Positions 1-5,394 of a stretch of 5,394 bases of DNA are shown piece by piece. Origin of the DNA: Gammaproteobacteria bacterium (GTDB taxonomy: Bacteria > Pseudomonadota > Gammaproteobacteria > UBA5335 > SLRW01); the NCBI GenBank assembly GCA_007130745.1, contig SLRW01000037.1, positions 1 to 5,394 on the forward strand. Reading direction: 5' to 3'. Both the position numbers and the translations under genes were made by a program. Position 1 is the first letter of the stretch. The number at the start of each line of letters is the position of its first letter. The notes beneath the pieces are model-generated. The model made no database searches, had not been told where the DNA came from, and saw only the letters and a list, made by a program, of their open reading frames with translations.

Positions 1-1623
1 CGGGTGCGCTGGGATGACCGTGAAACCGACACGCGTCTGGCGCTTGAGAATTTCAATCTGCTCAGCGGACGCATTGTGCTGGCCGAGCCATTCGCGGTGG
101 ACTCGGATTTCGTGCTCAGTATGGAAAAGCCGGCGTTGACGGCCGCGGTGGCGCTTGAAGGCGCACTCATGGCGAATCCGCGCGCAGGCCGCTATGCCCT
201 GGATGAACTGCGGCTGGAGGCGAGCCTGAGCGGTGACGACGTGCCCGGCGGCGAGCAGTTGCTGCAAGTGGCCAGCGATATCTCGGTGGATATTGAGCAA
301 GACAGCGCCCGATTCGAGGCTTTGCGGCTGGATTTTGCCGGCCTGCAGATGGCCGGGGAACTGCGCCTGAGCCGCCTCACGGAGGAACTGCCGGTCATGG
401 ATCTGCCGCTGTCGATCGTTGAATTCTCCCCGCGTCGGGTGGCTGACAGACTGGCGCTGGCCTTGCCCCCCATGGCCGACGAACAGGCTCTTGCCAGCGC
501 CAGTGGCCGCCTGCGCATCCACGGCACGGCCGAACGACTGGGCGTCTCCGATGTGCAATTCACGTTTGATGACACCCGTGTGCGAGGCAGCGGCCTGATC
601 GAGCCTGGTGAGCCGGTCTGGATTGTCTCGCGGGTGCAACTGGATCAGCTTGATGCGGATCGCTACTTGCCGCCTCCGGAAGACCCTGAGCCGGAGTCGC
701 CGCCCCCGTTGCTGCCGGATGATATTGAATTGCCGCTGGAGTTGTTGCCGCTGGCGGATTTTGACCTGCGGCTGGAAATTGATGCCCTGCGGCTGGCGGA
801 GATGGATTTCAGTACGTTCGACATGCGCGCCATCAACCGCGATTCGGTACTGAGAATTGCACCGATCAGCGCCGGGTTTTATGACGGCAATCTGCTGGCG
901 GAGCTGCGCCTGGATGGTCGGCCCGGCCATTCGCCAGCGCTGGGATTGATGCTGGAGCTTCAGGCCATACAGGCGGCGCCGCTGGCGCGTGATCTGCTGG
1001 CGCAGGAGTATCTCAGTGGTGTGTTGAATCTGCGGCTGGATGTCGCGGGTATGGGTGCCGATAGCGGGGCGCTCAAGCGTACCCTTGGCGGGGATGTGGT
1101 TTTCAGTTTCGAGGAGGGCTACTTGCACGAGTTTGACCTGGCCCGGCGCGTCAATGATGCCTATCTCCGTTACCGGGGGCATGACCCCGACCCGGAGCGC
1201 GAGGCTGTGGCCACCGAGATTGGCGAGGCCCGCGGCAGTGGCCGCATCAATGAAGGGGTATTGTGCAACAATGATCTGACAGTGCGTTCTCCGGTCATGC
1301 GGGGAAGTGGCGAGGGTCGGATCGATCTGGTGCGCGAGCGGCTGGATTATGTCCTGACGGTGGAATTCATTGACGATACCGGCCGTGGCATTGACCGTTA
1401 TTTGCGGGAGTTGCGCGGGGTGCCGGTACCCGTGAGATTGCGCGGGCCCCTGCTGGATCCTTCTGTGAGTGTGCCGCTGGATGATGTGCTGGAAGCCCGT
1501 GCCCGGGAAGAATTGCGGCGTGAACAGGAGCGCCTGCGTGAACGGGCAGAGCGCGAACTGGCGCGCCAGCGCGAGCAAATCGAGCAGCGTGCCCGGGACC
1601 GACTGCGCCAGTTTTTACCCTGA
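1..1623 (+). CDS. asmA: AsmA family protein, C-terminal part (5' end outside window)
   Basis: The frame is open from base 1, so this is a partial gene; the GTG at 4 is internal. 540 residues are visible, numbered from the first codon. AsmA proteins are anchored in the inner membrane, extend into the periplasm as a long beta-rich groove, and affect outer-membrane assembly and lipid composition; lipid transfer is the current model for the family. The sequence shows repeated amphipathic beta-strand patterns. A proline-rich linker (about 224-240) follows a RYLPPP motif. The AsmA C-terminal signature lies at about 412-456 (GSGRINEG, then SPVMRGSGEG and LDYVLTVEF). The tail from about 493 to 540 is a highly charged Arg/Glu helix, possibly a coiled coil. 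The N-terminal membrane anchor is not in the window. The TGA shares its last base with the mutY ATG. AsmA paralogues such as YhdP or TamB are less likely given the C-terminal signature and the mutY neighbour. Confidence 0.85.
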   Translation, partial: RVRWDDRETDTRLALENFNLLSGRIVLAEPFAVDSDFVLSMEKPALTAAVALEGALMANPRAGRYALDELRLEASLSGDDVPGGEQLLQVASDISVDIEQDSARFEALRLDFAGLQMAGELRLSRLTEELPVMDLPLSIVEFSPRRVADRLALALPPMADEQALASASGRLRIHGTAERLGVSDVQFTFDDTRVRGSGLIEPGEPVWIVSRVQLDQLDADRYLPPPEDPEPESPPPLLPDDIELPLELLPLADFDLRLEIDALRLAEMDFSTFDMRAINRDSVLRIAPISAGFYDGNLLAELRLDGRPGHSPALGLMLELQAIQAAPLARDLLAQEYLSGVLNLRLDVAGMGADSGALKRTLGGDVVFSFEEGYLHEFDLARRVNDAYLRYRGHDPDPEREAVATEIGEARGSGRINEGVLCNNDLTVRSPVMRGSGEGRIDLVRERLDYVLTVEFIDDTGRGIDRYLRELRGVPVPVRLRGPLLDPSVSVPLDDVLEARAREELRREQERLRERAERELARQREQIEQRARDRLRQFLP

Positions 1624-2666
1624 TGGATGCTTTTGCCCGCAAGTTGCTGGCCTGGCATGCCTGTGAAGGGCGCCATGACCTGCCCTGGCAGCAGCGGCCC
1701 ACGCCCTACCGGGTCTGGGTGTCTGAGATCATGCTGCAGCAAACCCAGGTCGGCACCGTGATCCCCTATTACAAGCGTTTCATGGCGCGCTTTCCCGATG
1801 TGTCGGCACTGGCGCAGGCCTCGCTGGACGAAGTGCTGGCGCTGTGGGCCGGGCTCGGCTACTACGCCCGTGCCCGCAATCTTCACGCCGCCGCCCGCCA
1901 GGTAGCTGCGGAACATAACGGCGTATTTCCGGATGAGGTTGAAAGCCTGCAAGAGTTGCCCGGTATTGGTCGTTCCACCGCTGCGGCGATTGCCGCCTTG
2001 TCGGCAGGGAGGTGTCACGCGATTCTGGATGGCAATGTAAAGCGGGTGTTGTGTCGTTATCATGCCGTGCCCGGATGGCCCGGTCGTGCGGCCGTGGAAC
2101 GCCGGTTGTGGGCGCTGGCCGAAGCACATACGCCAGCAAAAGACGTGGCGGCCTATACCCAGGCCATCATGGATCTTGGTGCGACGCTGTGCACCCGCCG
2201 CCGACCGCAGTGTGAGGCCTGCCCGGTTGCCGATGGTTGCGAGGCCCGGGCGCAGGGCCGTGAAGCTGAATTCCCCGGATCGCGACCGGGTCGTGAGCGC
2301 CCCACACGCGAGATCTGCGTACTGATCGTGCGCAACCAGGCGGATGAGGTATTGCTGGAACGGCGTCCGGCCGCCGGTGTGTGGGCTGGCCTGTGGAGCC
2401 TGCCGGAAGTCCCGGAGCCGGGGCAGGCCGGGCAATGGTGTAATCAATCTCTGGGTAGCCCGGGCACGGCGCCTGGCGAGGCTGAGAGCATAGTCCATGA
2501 GTTCACTCATTTCCGGTTGTTGCTGCGGCCATTGCATGTGAGGCTGGAACAGGCGCCCGCTGCGCTGGGTGAGCAGGGGCTGGCGTGGATCGGGCCGGAT
2601 GCCCGTGAGCACTACGGCATGCCGGCACCGGTGCAGCGTCTTCTGGGCGCCCTCTGGGCAAACTAA
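1623..2666 (+). CDS. mutY: A/G-specific adenine DNA glycosylase MutY
   Basis: MutY excises adenine paired with 8-oxoguanine (or G), starting base-excision repair that prevents G:C to T:A mutations. The 347 residues compare with 350 in E. coli. Visible elements in order: the catalytic Glu35 in SEIMLQQTQV; Tyr80 in GLGYYARARN; a helix-hairpin-helix at 112-120 (LPGIGRSTA); the catalytic Asp136 in ILDGNVKRV; and a 4Fe-4S cluster loop with Cys190, 197, 200 and 206, spaced C-x6-C-x2-C-x5-C. The positions run two behind E. coli throughout. A NUDIX-like 8-oxoG recognition domain follows from about 230, with LLERRP, GVWAGLWSLPE (252-262) and the FTHF loop at 294-297. All key residues are present, so it should be active. 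The ATG overlaps the upstream TGA (TGATG) and has no clear Shine-Dalgarno sequence, which suggests translation coupled to the AsmA gene. No terminator is visible after the stop. Confidence 0.97.
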   Translation: MDAFARKLLAWHACEGRHDLPWQQRPTPYRVWVSEIMLQQTQVGTVIPYYKRFMARFPDVSALAQASLDEVLALWAGLGYYARARNLHAAARQVAAEHNGVFPDEVESLQELPGIGRSTAAAIAALSAGRCHAILDGNVKRVLCRYHAVPGWPGRAAVERRLWALAEAHTPAKDVAAYTQAIMDLGATLCTRRRPQCEACPVADGCEARAQGREAEFPGSRPGRERPTREICVLIVRNQADEVLLERRPAAGVWAGLWSLPEVPEPGQAGQWCNQSLGSPGTAPGEAESIVHEFTHFRLLLRPLHVRLEQAPAALGEQGLAWIGPDAREHYGMPAPVQRLLGALWAN

Positions 2667-2678
2667 TGGCGTGCTTCC

Positions 2679-2707
2679 TTGACGGCGGCGCTTATGGTCG
2701 GTTTAAT
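2679..2707 (+). promoter_or_regulatory. sigma70-type promoter of tRNA-Phe
   Basis: A -35 box TTGACG (2679-2684) and a -10 box TTTAAT (2702-2707) are separated by exactly 17 bases. The -35 matches consensus at 5 of 6 positions and the -10 at 5 of 6. Transcription should begin near 2714, about 10 bases before the mature tRNA. The stretch after the -10 (AGCGCCTC) is G/C-rich, as in stable-RNA promoters under stringent (ppGpp/DksA) control; that regulation is inferred. The -35 starts 13 bases after the mutY stop codon. Confidence 0.8.
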
Positions 2708-2724
2708 AGCGCCTCTGCGTATGC

Positions 2725-2800
2725 GGCCAGGTAGCTCAGTCGGTAGAGCACGTGACTGAAAATCACGGTGTCGGGAGTTCGATTCTCTCCCTGGCCACCA
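2725..2800 (+). tRNA. tRNA-Phe, anticodon GAA
   Basis: A complete 76-base cloverleaf can be folded by hand. The acceptor stem GGCCAGG (2725-2731) pairs fully with CCTGGCC (2790-2796). The D stem is GCTC/GAGC. The anticodon stem CGTGA (2751-2755) pairs with TCACG (2763-2767) around the loop CTGAAAA, placing GAA at 2758-2760, which reads UUU and UUC. The variable loop is GTGTC. The T stem GGGAG/CTCTC contains one G-T wobble, around the loop TTCGATT. The discriminator base is A (2797) and CCA is encoded (2798-2800). The acceptor and D arms look like those of Pseudomonas-type tRNA-Phe; the anticodon stem differs from the usual GGGGA/TCCCC but keeps all five pairs, so the gene looks functional. 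Confidence 0.97.
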
Positions 2801-2848
2801 CTTTCCCCGTTGTGTTTTTTCCCGGTTGTCGACGGGTTATTGCCTCGA

Positions 2849-2879
2849 CGGTTGCTCCGGGGTGTAACCGATTTGTTTT
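2849..2879 (+). terminator. probable intrinsic terminator downstream of tRNA-Phe
   Basis: CGGTTGC (2849-2855) pairs with GTAACCG (2864-2870), seven pairs including one G-T, around an eight-base loop. It is followed by ATTTGTTTT (2871-2879), an imperfect T tract. It lies about 50 bases after the tRNA 3' end and is the first hairpin with a T-rich tail there. The stem is only moderately stable, so termination may be partial. Confidence 0.5.
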
Positions 2880-2887
2880 AATCAAGT

Positions 2888-2893
2888 TATACT
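2888..2893 (+). promoter_or_regulatory. putative -10 box for the diguanylate cyclase gene
   Basis: TATACT matches the sigma70 -10 consensus at 5 of 6 positions and sits in a locally AT-rich stretch (about 2871-2900) in otherwise GC-rich DNA. Transcription would begin near 2900. No good -35 box is seen at 16-18 bases upstream (TAACCG at 2865-2870 is poor) and there is no clean extended TG motif, so this promoter would be weak or need an activator. It lies directly before a terminator-like hairpin. Confidence 0.35.
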
Positions 2894-2907
2894 AAACATT
2901 CGGGGTG

Positions 2908-2936
2908 AGGCCGTCCCTGATGCGATGGCCTTTTTT
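2908..2936 (+). terminator. terminator-like hairpin in the leader of the cyclase gene
   Basis: AGGCCGT (2908-2914) pairs with ATGGCCT (2925-2931), with one G-T wobble. An extra C-G pair (2915/2924) closes an eight-base loop, and an uninterrupted T run (2931-2936) follows. This is a good intrinsic terminator shape. It may end read-through from mutY/tRNA-Phe. If the -10 at 2888 is real, it would instead act inside the cyclase leader as an attenuator. The T run abuts the alternative ATG at 2939. Confidence 0.6.
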
Positions 2937-2952
2937 GCATGGATGTCTGTAA

Positions 2953-2971
2953 TGCCTGGCTAAGCCAGGCA
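2953..2971 (+). other. perfect 8-bp hairpin upstream of the cyclase start
   Basis: TGCCTGGC (2953-2960) and GCCAGGCA (2964-2971) are perfect inverted copies separated by TAA. There is no T tract, so it is not an intrinsic terminator. It ends five bases before the AGG at 2976-2978 and is better explained as mRNA leader structure than as codons of the cyclase. A role in mRNA stability, or as an operator on DNA, is possible but unproven. Confidence 0.55.
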
Positions 2972-2975
2972 CCAC

Positions 2976-2978
2976 AGG
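2976..2978 (+). promoter_or_regulatory. weak ribosome binding site deciding the cyclase start
   Basis: AGG at 2976-2978 (within ACAGGT) lies eight bases before the ATG at 2987. The alternative ATG at 2939 is preceded by the T run of a terminator-like hairpin and has no Shine-Dalgarno sequence, which is why 2987 is preferred. Confidence 0.4.
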
Positions 2979-2986
2979 TCTGGGTC

Positions 2987-4231
2987 ATGGAATTGATCGA
3001 TTATTTTTATATGAATGCGCTGTTTTCAACGGCGTGGTTGTGCACGGCCGCTTTTCTGGTGGCCGGACTGTTCGCCTTCATGCGCTATCGGCAGCTGGAT
3101 CGCTACTTCATGCTGCCGACTTCCTATGCCCTGGCCAGCCTGGCCGCTGCAGTTTACCTGCTTAGCGTGGCCATGATCCGGCTGGCCTATCATTTTGAAC
3201 AGCCGAATGATGCGCTGGTTTATTACCGGCTGGCGCTGGCGGCCGCACCGCTGTGTGGCTTTGCCTATATTTTCATGCATGTATTGCTGCTTGAGGGCGA
3301 GACATGGCGATGGCGGCGCAGCCTGGCAATTCTGGGCGGGGTATCGGTACTGGCTGCCGTGCTGCCCTGGTTGCCGGCGCCGGTGGGGGTGTTGGCCAGT
3401 CCCGAGATGATCATCATGGATAACGCCATCCGGGCCGACTATGGCCCGGGGGCGCTGTTGTACTTTCCGGTGCCACTGTTGTTGGTGGGCTATCTGACGG
3501 TGACGGTGCTGCGCGGCGCCTTGCGCCTGGGTCGCTACCGGCCGTTCTGGACGATCCACTGTATTGCTCTGGTGATATTGGCGGCCACACCAATGATCGA
3601 TATGTTGCGCGAGGCCGGCATCATTTTGTTCGATTCGCCTGTGTCATGGGCTGGCTTTGCTCTGTTTCATCTCAGTGCCGCCGGCGTATTTGCCACCACC
3701 TATGCCGATCTTCTGGAGCGCAACGAGGTGCACAATCGGGAAATCCGGCGGCTGAACAATGAGCTGATTCACGATGACCTCACGCGCCTGCATTCACGGC
3801 GTTATATCGATGCCATGATCCATGAACGCCTGGCCGCGCGGAAGGGGGGCGACCGGGGCGCGCTGTTGTTTATTGATCTGGATGACTTCAAGACGGTGAA
3901 CGACCTCCATGGTCACCAGGCGGGTGATGCCTTGCTGGTGTCTATTGCGCGCCAGATCGAAAGCGCGCTGCGTCAGGGCGATGTGGCGGCGCGTTGGGGC
4001 GGAGACGAGTTTCTGGTGTTTTTGCCGGGCACGGATCAGGCGGCGGCGATGCAGGTGGCTGAACGCCTGGGTTCAGCTATACGCGAGGCCTCGGTTCACG
4101 CTGGCGGGCAGGATGTTCGGGTGACGGCCAGTGTAGGCTACGCGCCCCTGACTGAGGACGCGGTGGCCGCAGCCGACCTGGCTCTGTTCCAGGCCAAGTC
4201 GGACGGCAAGGATCGCGCGGCCGGCGGCTGA
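2987..4231 (+). CDS. seven-helix membrane diguanylate cyclase (GGDEF domain)
   Basis: The GGDEF domain joins two GTP into cyclic di-GMP, which controls motility, biofilm and adhesion. From the ATG at 2987 the protein has 414 residues; an ATG at 2939 would add 16. Seven hydrophobic segments are visible at about 11-32, 42-63, 80-103, 113-130, 155-176, 188-208 and 220-241. A short linker helix (about 242-262) leads to the catalytic domain, about 263-410. That domain has DDLTRLHSRR at its start, FIDLDDFKTVND with metal-binding Asp297 and guanine-contact Asn305 and Asp314 (by comparison with PleD), an intact GGDEF at 338-342, and ADLALFQAKSDGKDR near the end. An inhibitory site RQGD at 329-332 stands five residues before GGDEF, so product inhibition is expected. 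No EAL domain is present. The membrane part is not a sensor family I can name with confidence; it recalls histidine-kinase-type 7TM input modules. It probably forms its own transcription unit. Confidence 0.9.
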   Translation: MELIDYFYMNALFSTAWLCTAAFLVAGLFAFMRYRQLDRYFMLPTSYALASLAAAVYLLSVAMIRLAYHFEQPNDALVYYRLALAAAPLCGFAYIFMHVLLLEGETWRWRRSLAILGGVSVLAAVLPWLPAPVGVLASPEMIIMDNAIRADYGPGALLYFPVPLLLVGYLTVTVLRGALRLGRYRPFWTIHCIALVILAATPMIDMLREAGIILFDSPVSWAGFALFHLSAAGVFATTYADLLERNEVHNREIRRLNNELIHDDLTRLHSRRYIDAMIHERLAARKGGDRGALLFIDLDDFKTVNDLHGHQAGDALLVSIARQIESALRQGDVAARWGGDEFLVFLPGTDQAAAMQVAERLGSAIREASVHAGGQDVRVTASVGYAPLTEDAVAAADLALFQAKSDGKDRAAGG

Positions 4232-4232
4232 T

Positions 4233-5394
4233 TCAGGGGCGGGCCTCATCCAGGTTGAGAATCAACTGCCGGTACAGGCGAATGCCGTCAATATAGCTGT
4301 CGATGGCGAGTCGCTCATCGGTGCCGTGGATGCCGCTGATGTCGCCGGCTGGCACCACGAAGGGCATGAAGCGGTAAACGCGTGACGTCAGCTTTTGGTA
4401 GTGACGCGAATCGGTGGCGCCGACGACCAGGTAAGGGGCAACCACGGCTTCGGGGTGAATCTGCCTGATAGTGCCGGCGAGGGTTCTGAAAACCGGATCA
4501 TCGACGGGGCTGACTGGTGAGGGGTCGGTACCGAAAGTGCCGAGCGCAGTAATATCTACTTCGGGGTCGGCAATGGCTTCACTAACGTGTTTGATCACAT
4601 CTTCACGTGTATCGCCAGGCAGCAACCGGAAGTTGATTACCCCCTCAGCACGGAGCGGCAGCACATTGTCCTTGTCCGAACCACGCAGCATGGTCGGCGC
4701 GATGGTGGTGCGAATCATGGCGTTGGTGGCAGGGTCTTCTGCCAGGGTGCGCAGCAACAGGGGGCGGAACAGCCATTCGTTGGCAATGGCCATGCGTTGT
4801 AGCAGCCCGGCCTCAGCGGCGGTATAACGCAGCATGTCGTGGGTGGGGGCTTCCAGCCGGGCGGGGAAGGGTGAGGACTGGACGCGGTCAATCGCGCGCG
4901 CCAGGCGTCCCGCAGCGGTCAGTGCCGGCGGCTGGGATGAATGTCCGCCACCGCCCTTTACGGACAGGCGCAGGCTGAGATAGCCCTTTTCTGCTGTACC
5001 CACCAGCGCCACCGGCGCCCCGATGAGGCCACTGTCGGGCACGATAAGGCCGCCTTCATCAATCACCGCAGCCAGCTCGATGCCTCTGGCCTCAAGTTGT
5101 TCCGCAATCTTTCGGGCACCAGAAAATCCGCCAATTTCCTCATCGTGGCCAAAAGCCAGGAACAGGGTTCGGCGGGGTTCAAAGCCTTCTGCAAGCAGCA
5201 GCTCTACCGCTTCAAGCAACCCGGTAACGCCGCTTTTGTTATCCAGTGCGCCACGACCCCATATATAGCCGTCAGCTACCGTGCCGGCGAATGGTGGGTA
5301 GGTCCAGTTGGTCTGACTGTCGCTTTCAACCGGCACTACATCGTAGTGGGCCATCAGCAGCAGCGGGGCGAGTTCCGAATCACTGCCCGGCCAG
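4233..5394 (-). CDS. M20 family metallopeptidase, PM20D1/carboxypeptidase S-like (5' end outside window)
   Basis: The reverse frame is open to the right edge. The Met codon at 5354-5352 is internal, since the preceding residues (ending LLLMAHYD) belong to the conserved motif; about 100 N-terminal residues are probably missing. Numbered from that Met, expected dinuclear zinc-site and catalytic residues are all present: His3 and Asp5 (AHYDVVP), bridging Asp38 (GRGALDNKSG), general base Glu72 and ligand Glu73 (GHDEEIGG), Asp99 (VIDEGG) and His343 (GIHGTDER). The lid/dimerisation domain carries GGGGHSSQPP (134-143). Stretches such as NEWLFRPLL, NAMIRTT, GATDSRHY and VYRFMPF closely resemble vertebrate PM20D1, which makes and hydrolyses N-fatty-acyl amino acids; yeast carboxypeptidase S is a related peptidase. 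The substrate here is unknown and may be a dipeptide or an N-acyl amino acid. Localisation cannot be judged without the N-terminus. It converges on the cyclase gene with one base between the stop codons. Confidence 0.92.
   Translation of the reverse strand, partial: WPGSDSELAPLLLMAHYDVVPVESDSQTNWTYPPFAGTVADGYIWGRGALDNKSGVTGLLEAVELLLAEGFEPRRTLFLAFGHDEEIGGFSGARKIAEQLEARGIELAAVIDEGGLIVPDSGLIGAPVALVGTAEKGYLSLRLSVKGGGGHSSQPPALTAAGRLARAIDRVQSSPFPARLEAPTHDMLRYTAAEAGLLQRMAIANEWLFRPLLLRTLAEDPATNAMIRTTIAPTMLRGSDKDNVLPLRAEGVINFRLLPGDTREDVIKHVSEAIADPEVDITALGTFGTDPSPVSPVDDPVFRTLAGTIRQIHPEAVVAPYLVVGATDSRHYQKLTSRVYRFMPFVVPAGDISGIHGTDERLAIDSYIDGIRLYRQLILNLDEARP

Noticed and set aside
192..575. 127-codon open frame on the minus strand inside the AsmA gene
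   Set aside because: Ser/Arg-rich, low-complexity translation antisense to a clear coding region; a shadow frame.
1398..2612. Long open frame of 404 codons on the minus strand
   Set aside because: It lies antisense to the end of the AsmA gene and nearly all of mutY, and its translation shows no recognisable domain and a composition typical of a high-GC shadow frame.
2829..2851. Direct repeat TCGACGG at 2829-2835 and 2845-2851
   Set aside because: Two 7-base copies in a GC-rich spacer are within chance expectation, and nothing else supports an operator here.
2872..2885. FNR/Anr-like site (TTTGT-N4-ATCAA)
   Set aside because: Only the right half matches. The left half is poor, and the spacing to the -10 would not suit activation.
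2860..2971. c-di-GMP riboswitch upstream of the cyclase gene
   Set aside because: I could not find the conserved GEMM-type core or its paired arms. The hairpins present are simple and do not match a known riboswitch that I can recall.
2785..2986. Attachment site or integrated element at the tRNA-Phe 3' end
   Set aside because: No integrase gene and no convincing second copy of the tRNA 3' end are visible. The resemblance of GGCACCAC near 2969 to the tRNA end is too short to mean anything.
3026..3559. 177-codon open frame on the minus strand inside the cyclase gene
   Set aside because: Gln/His/Arg-rich translation antisense to the membrane helices; no domain and a clear shadow.
4233..5354. 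Peptidase starting at the Met codon 5354-5352
   Set aside because: This Met lies inside the conserved LLLMAHYD motif and the frame stays open to the window edge, so the gene is truncated by the window and does not start here.

Overview
The window is ordinary, densely coded bacterial chromosome with high GC content (clearly above half by eye). It most likely comes from a gammaproteobacterium of the Pseudomonas/Oceanospirillales kind. Three things support this: an AsmA-family gene directly upstream of mutY, a tRNA-Phe whose arms closely resemble the gammaproteobacterial form, and a MutY aligning residue for residue with E. coli MutY at its key positions. The species cannot be named from this sequence.

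Layout. Positions 1-1623 (+) hold the C-terminal 540 residues of an AsmA-like envelope protein whose start lies outside the window. Its stop overlaps by one base the start of mutY (1623-2666, +), the adenine glycosylase that removes A mispaired with 8-oxoguanine. Positions 2667-2986 (320 bases) contain no protein gene that I prefer. They hold a strong sigma70-type promoter, a tRNA-Phe(GAA) gene with encoded CCA, a probable terminator, an isolated -10-like box, a second terminator-like hairpin with a T tract, and a further perfect hairpin just upstream of the next gene. Positions 2987-4231 (+) encode a seven-helix membrane protein fused to an intact GGDEF diguanylate cyclase domain. Positions 4233-5394 (-) are the C-terminal part of an M20 metallopeptidase resembling PM20D1/carboxypeptidase S. 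It converges on the cyclase gene with one base between the stop codons, and its start lies beyond the right edge.

How the genes relate. asmA and mutY look co-transcribed and translationally coupled, although their roles (outer-membrane/lipid homeostasis and DNA repair) are not obviously linked. The tRNA has its own promoter but may also receive read-through from mutY. The cyclase appears to be a single-gene unit with a structured leader, and the peptidase belongs to a separate leftward unit. I see no mobile element, CRISPR array, phage gene or toxin-antitoxin pair, and no evidence for a new multi-gene system. The parts most worth a second look are the cyclase leader, the unassigned membrane sensor of the cyclase, and the PM20D1-like peptidase.
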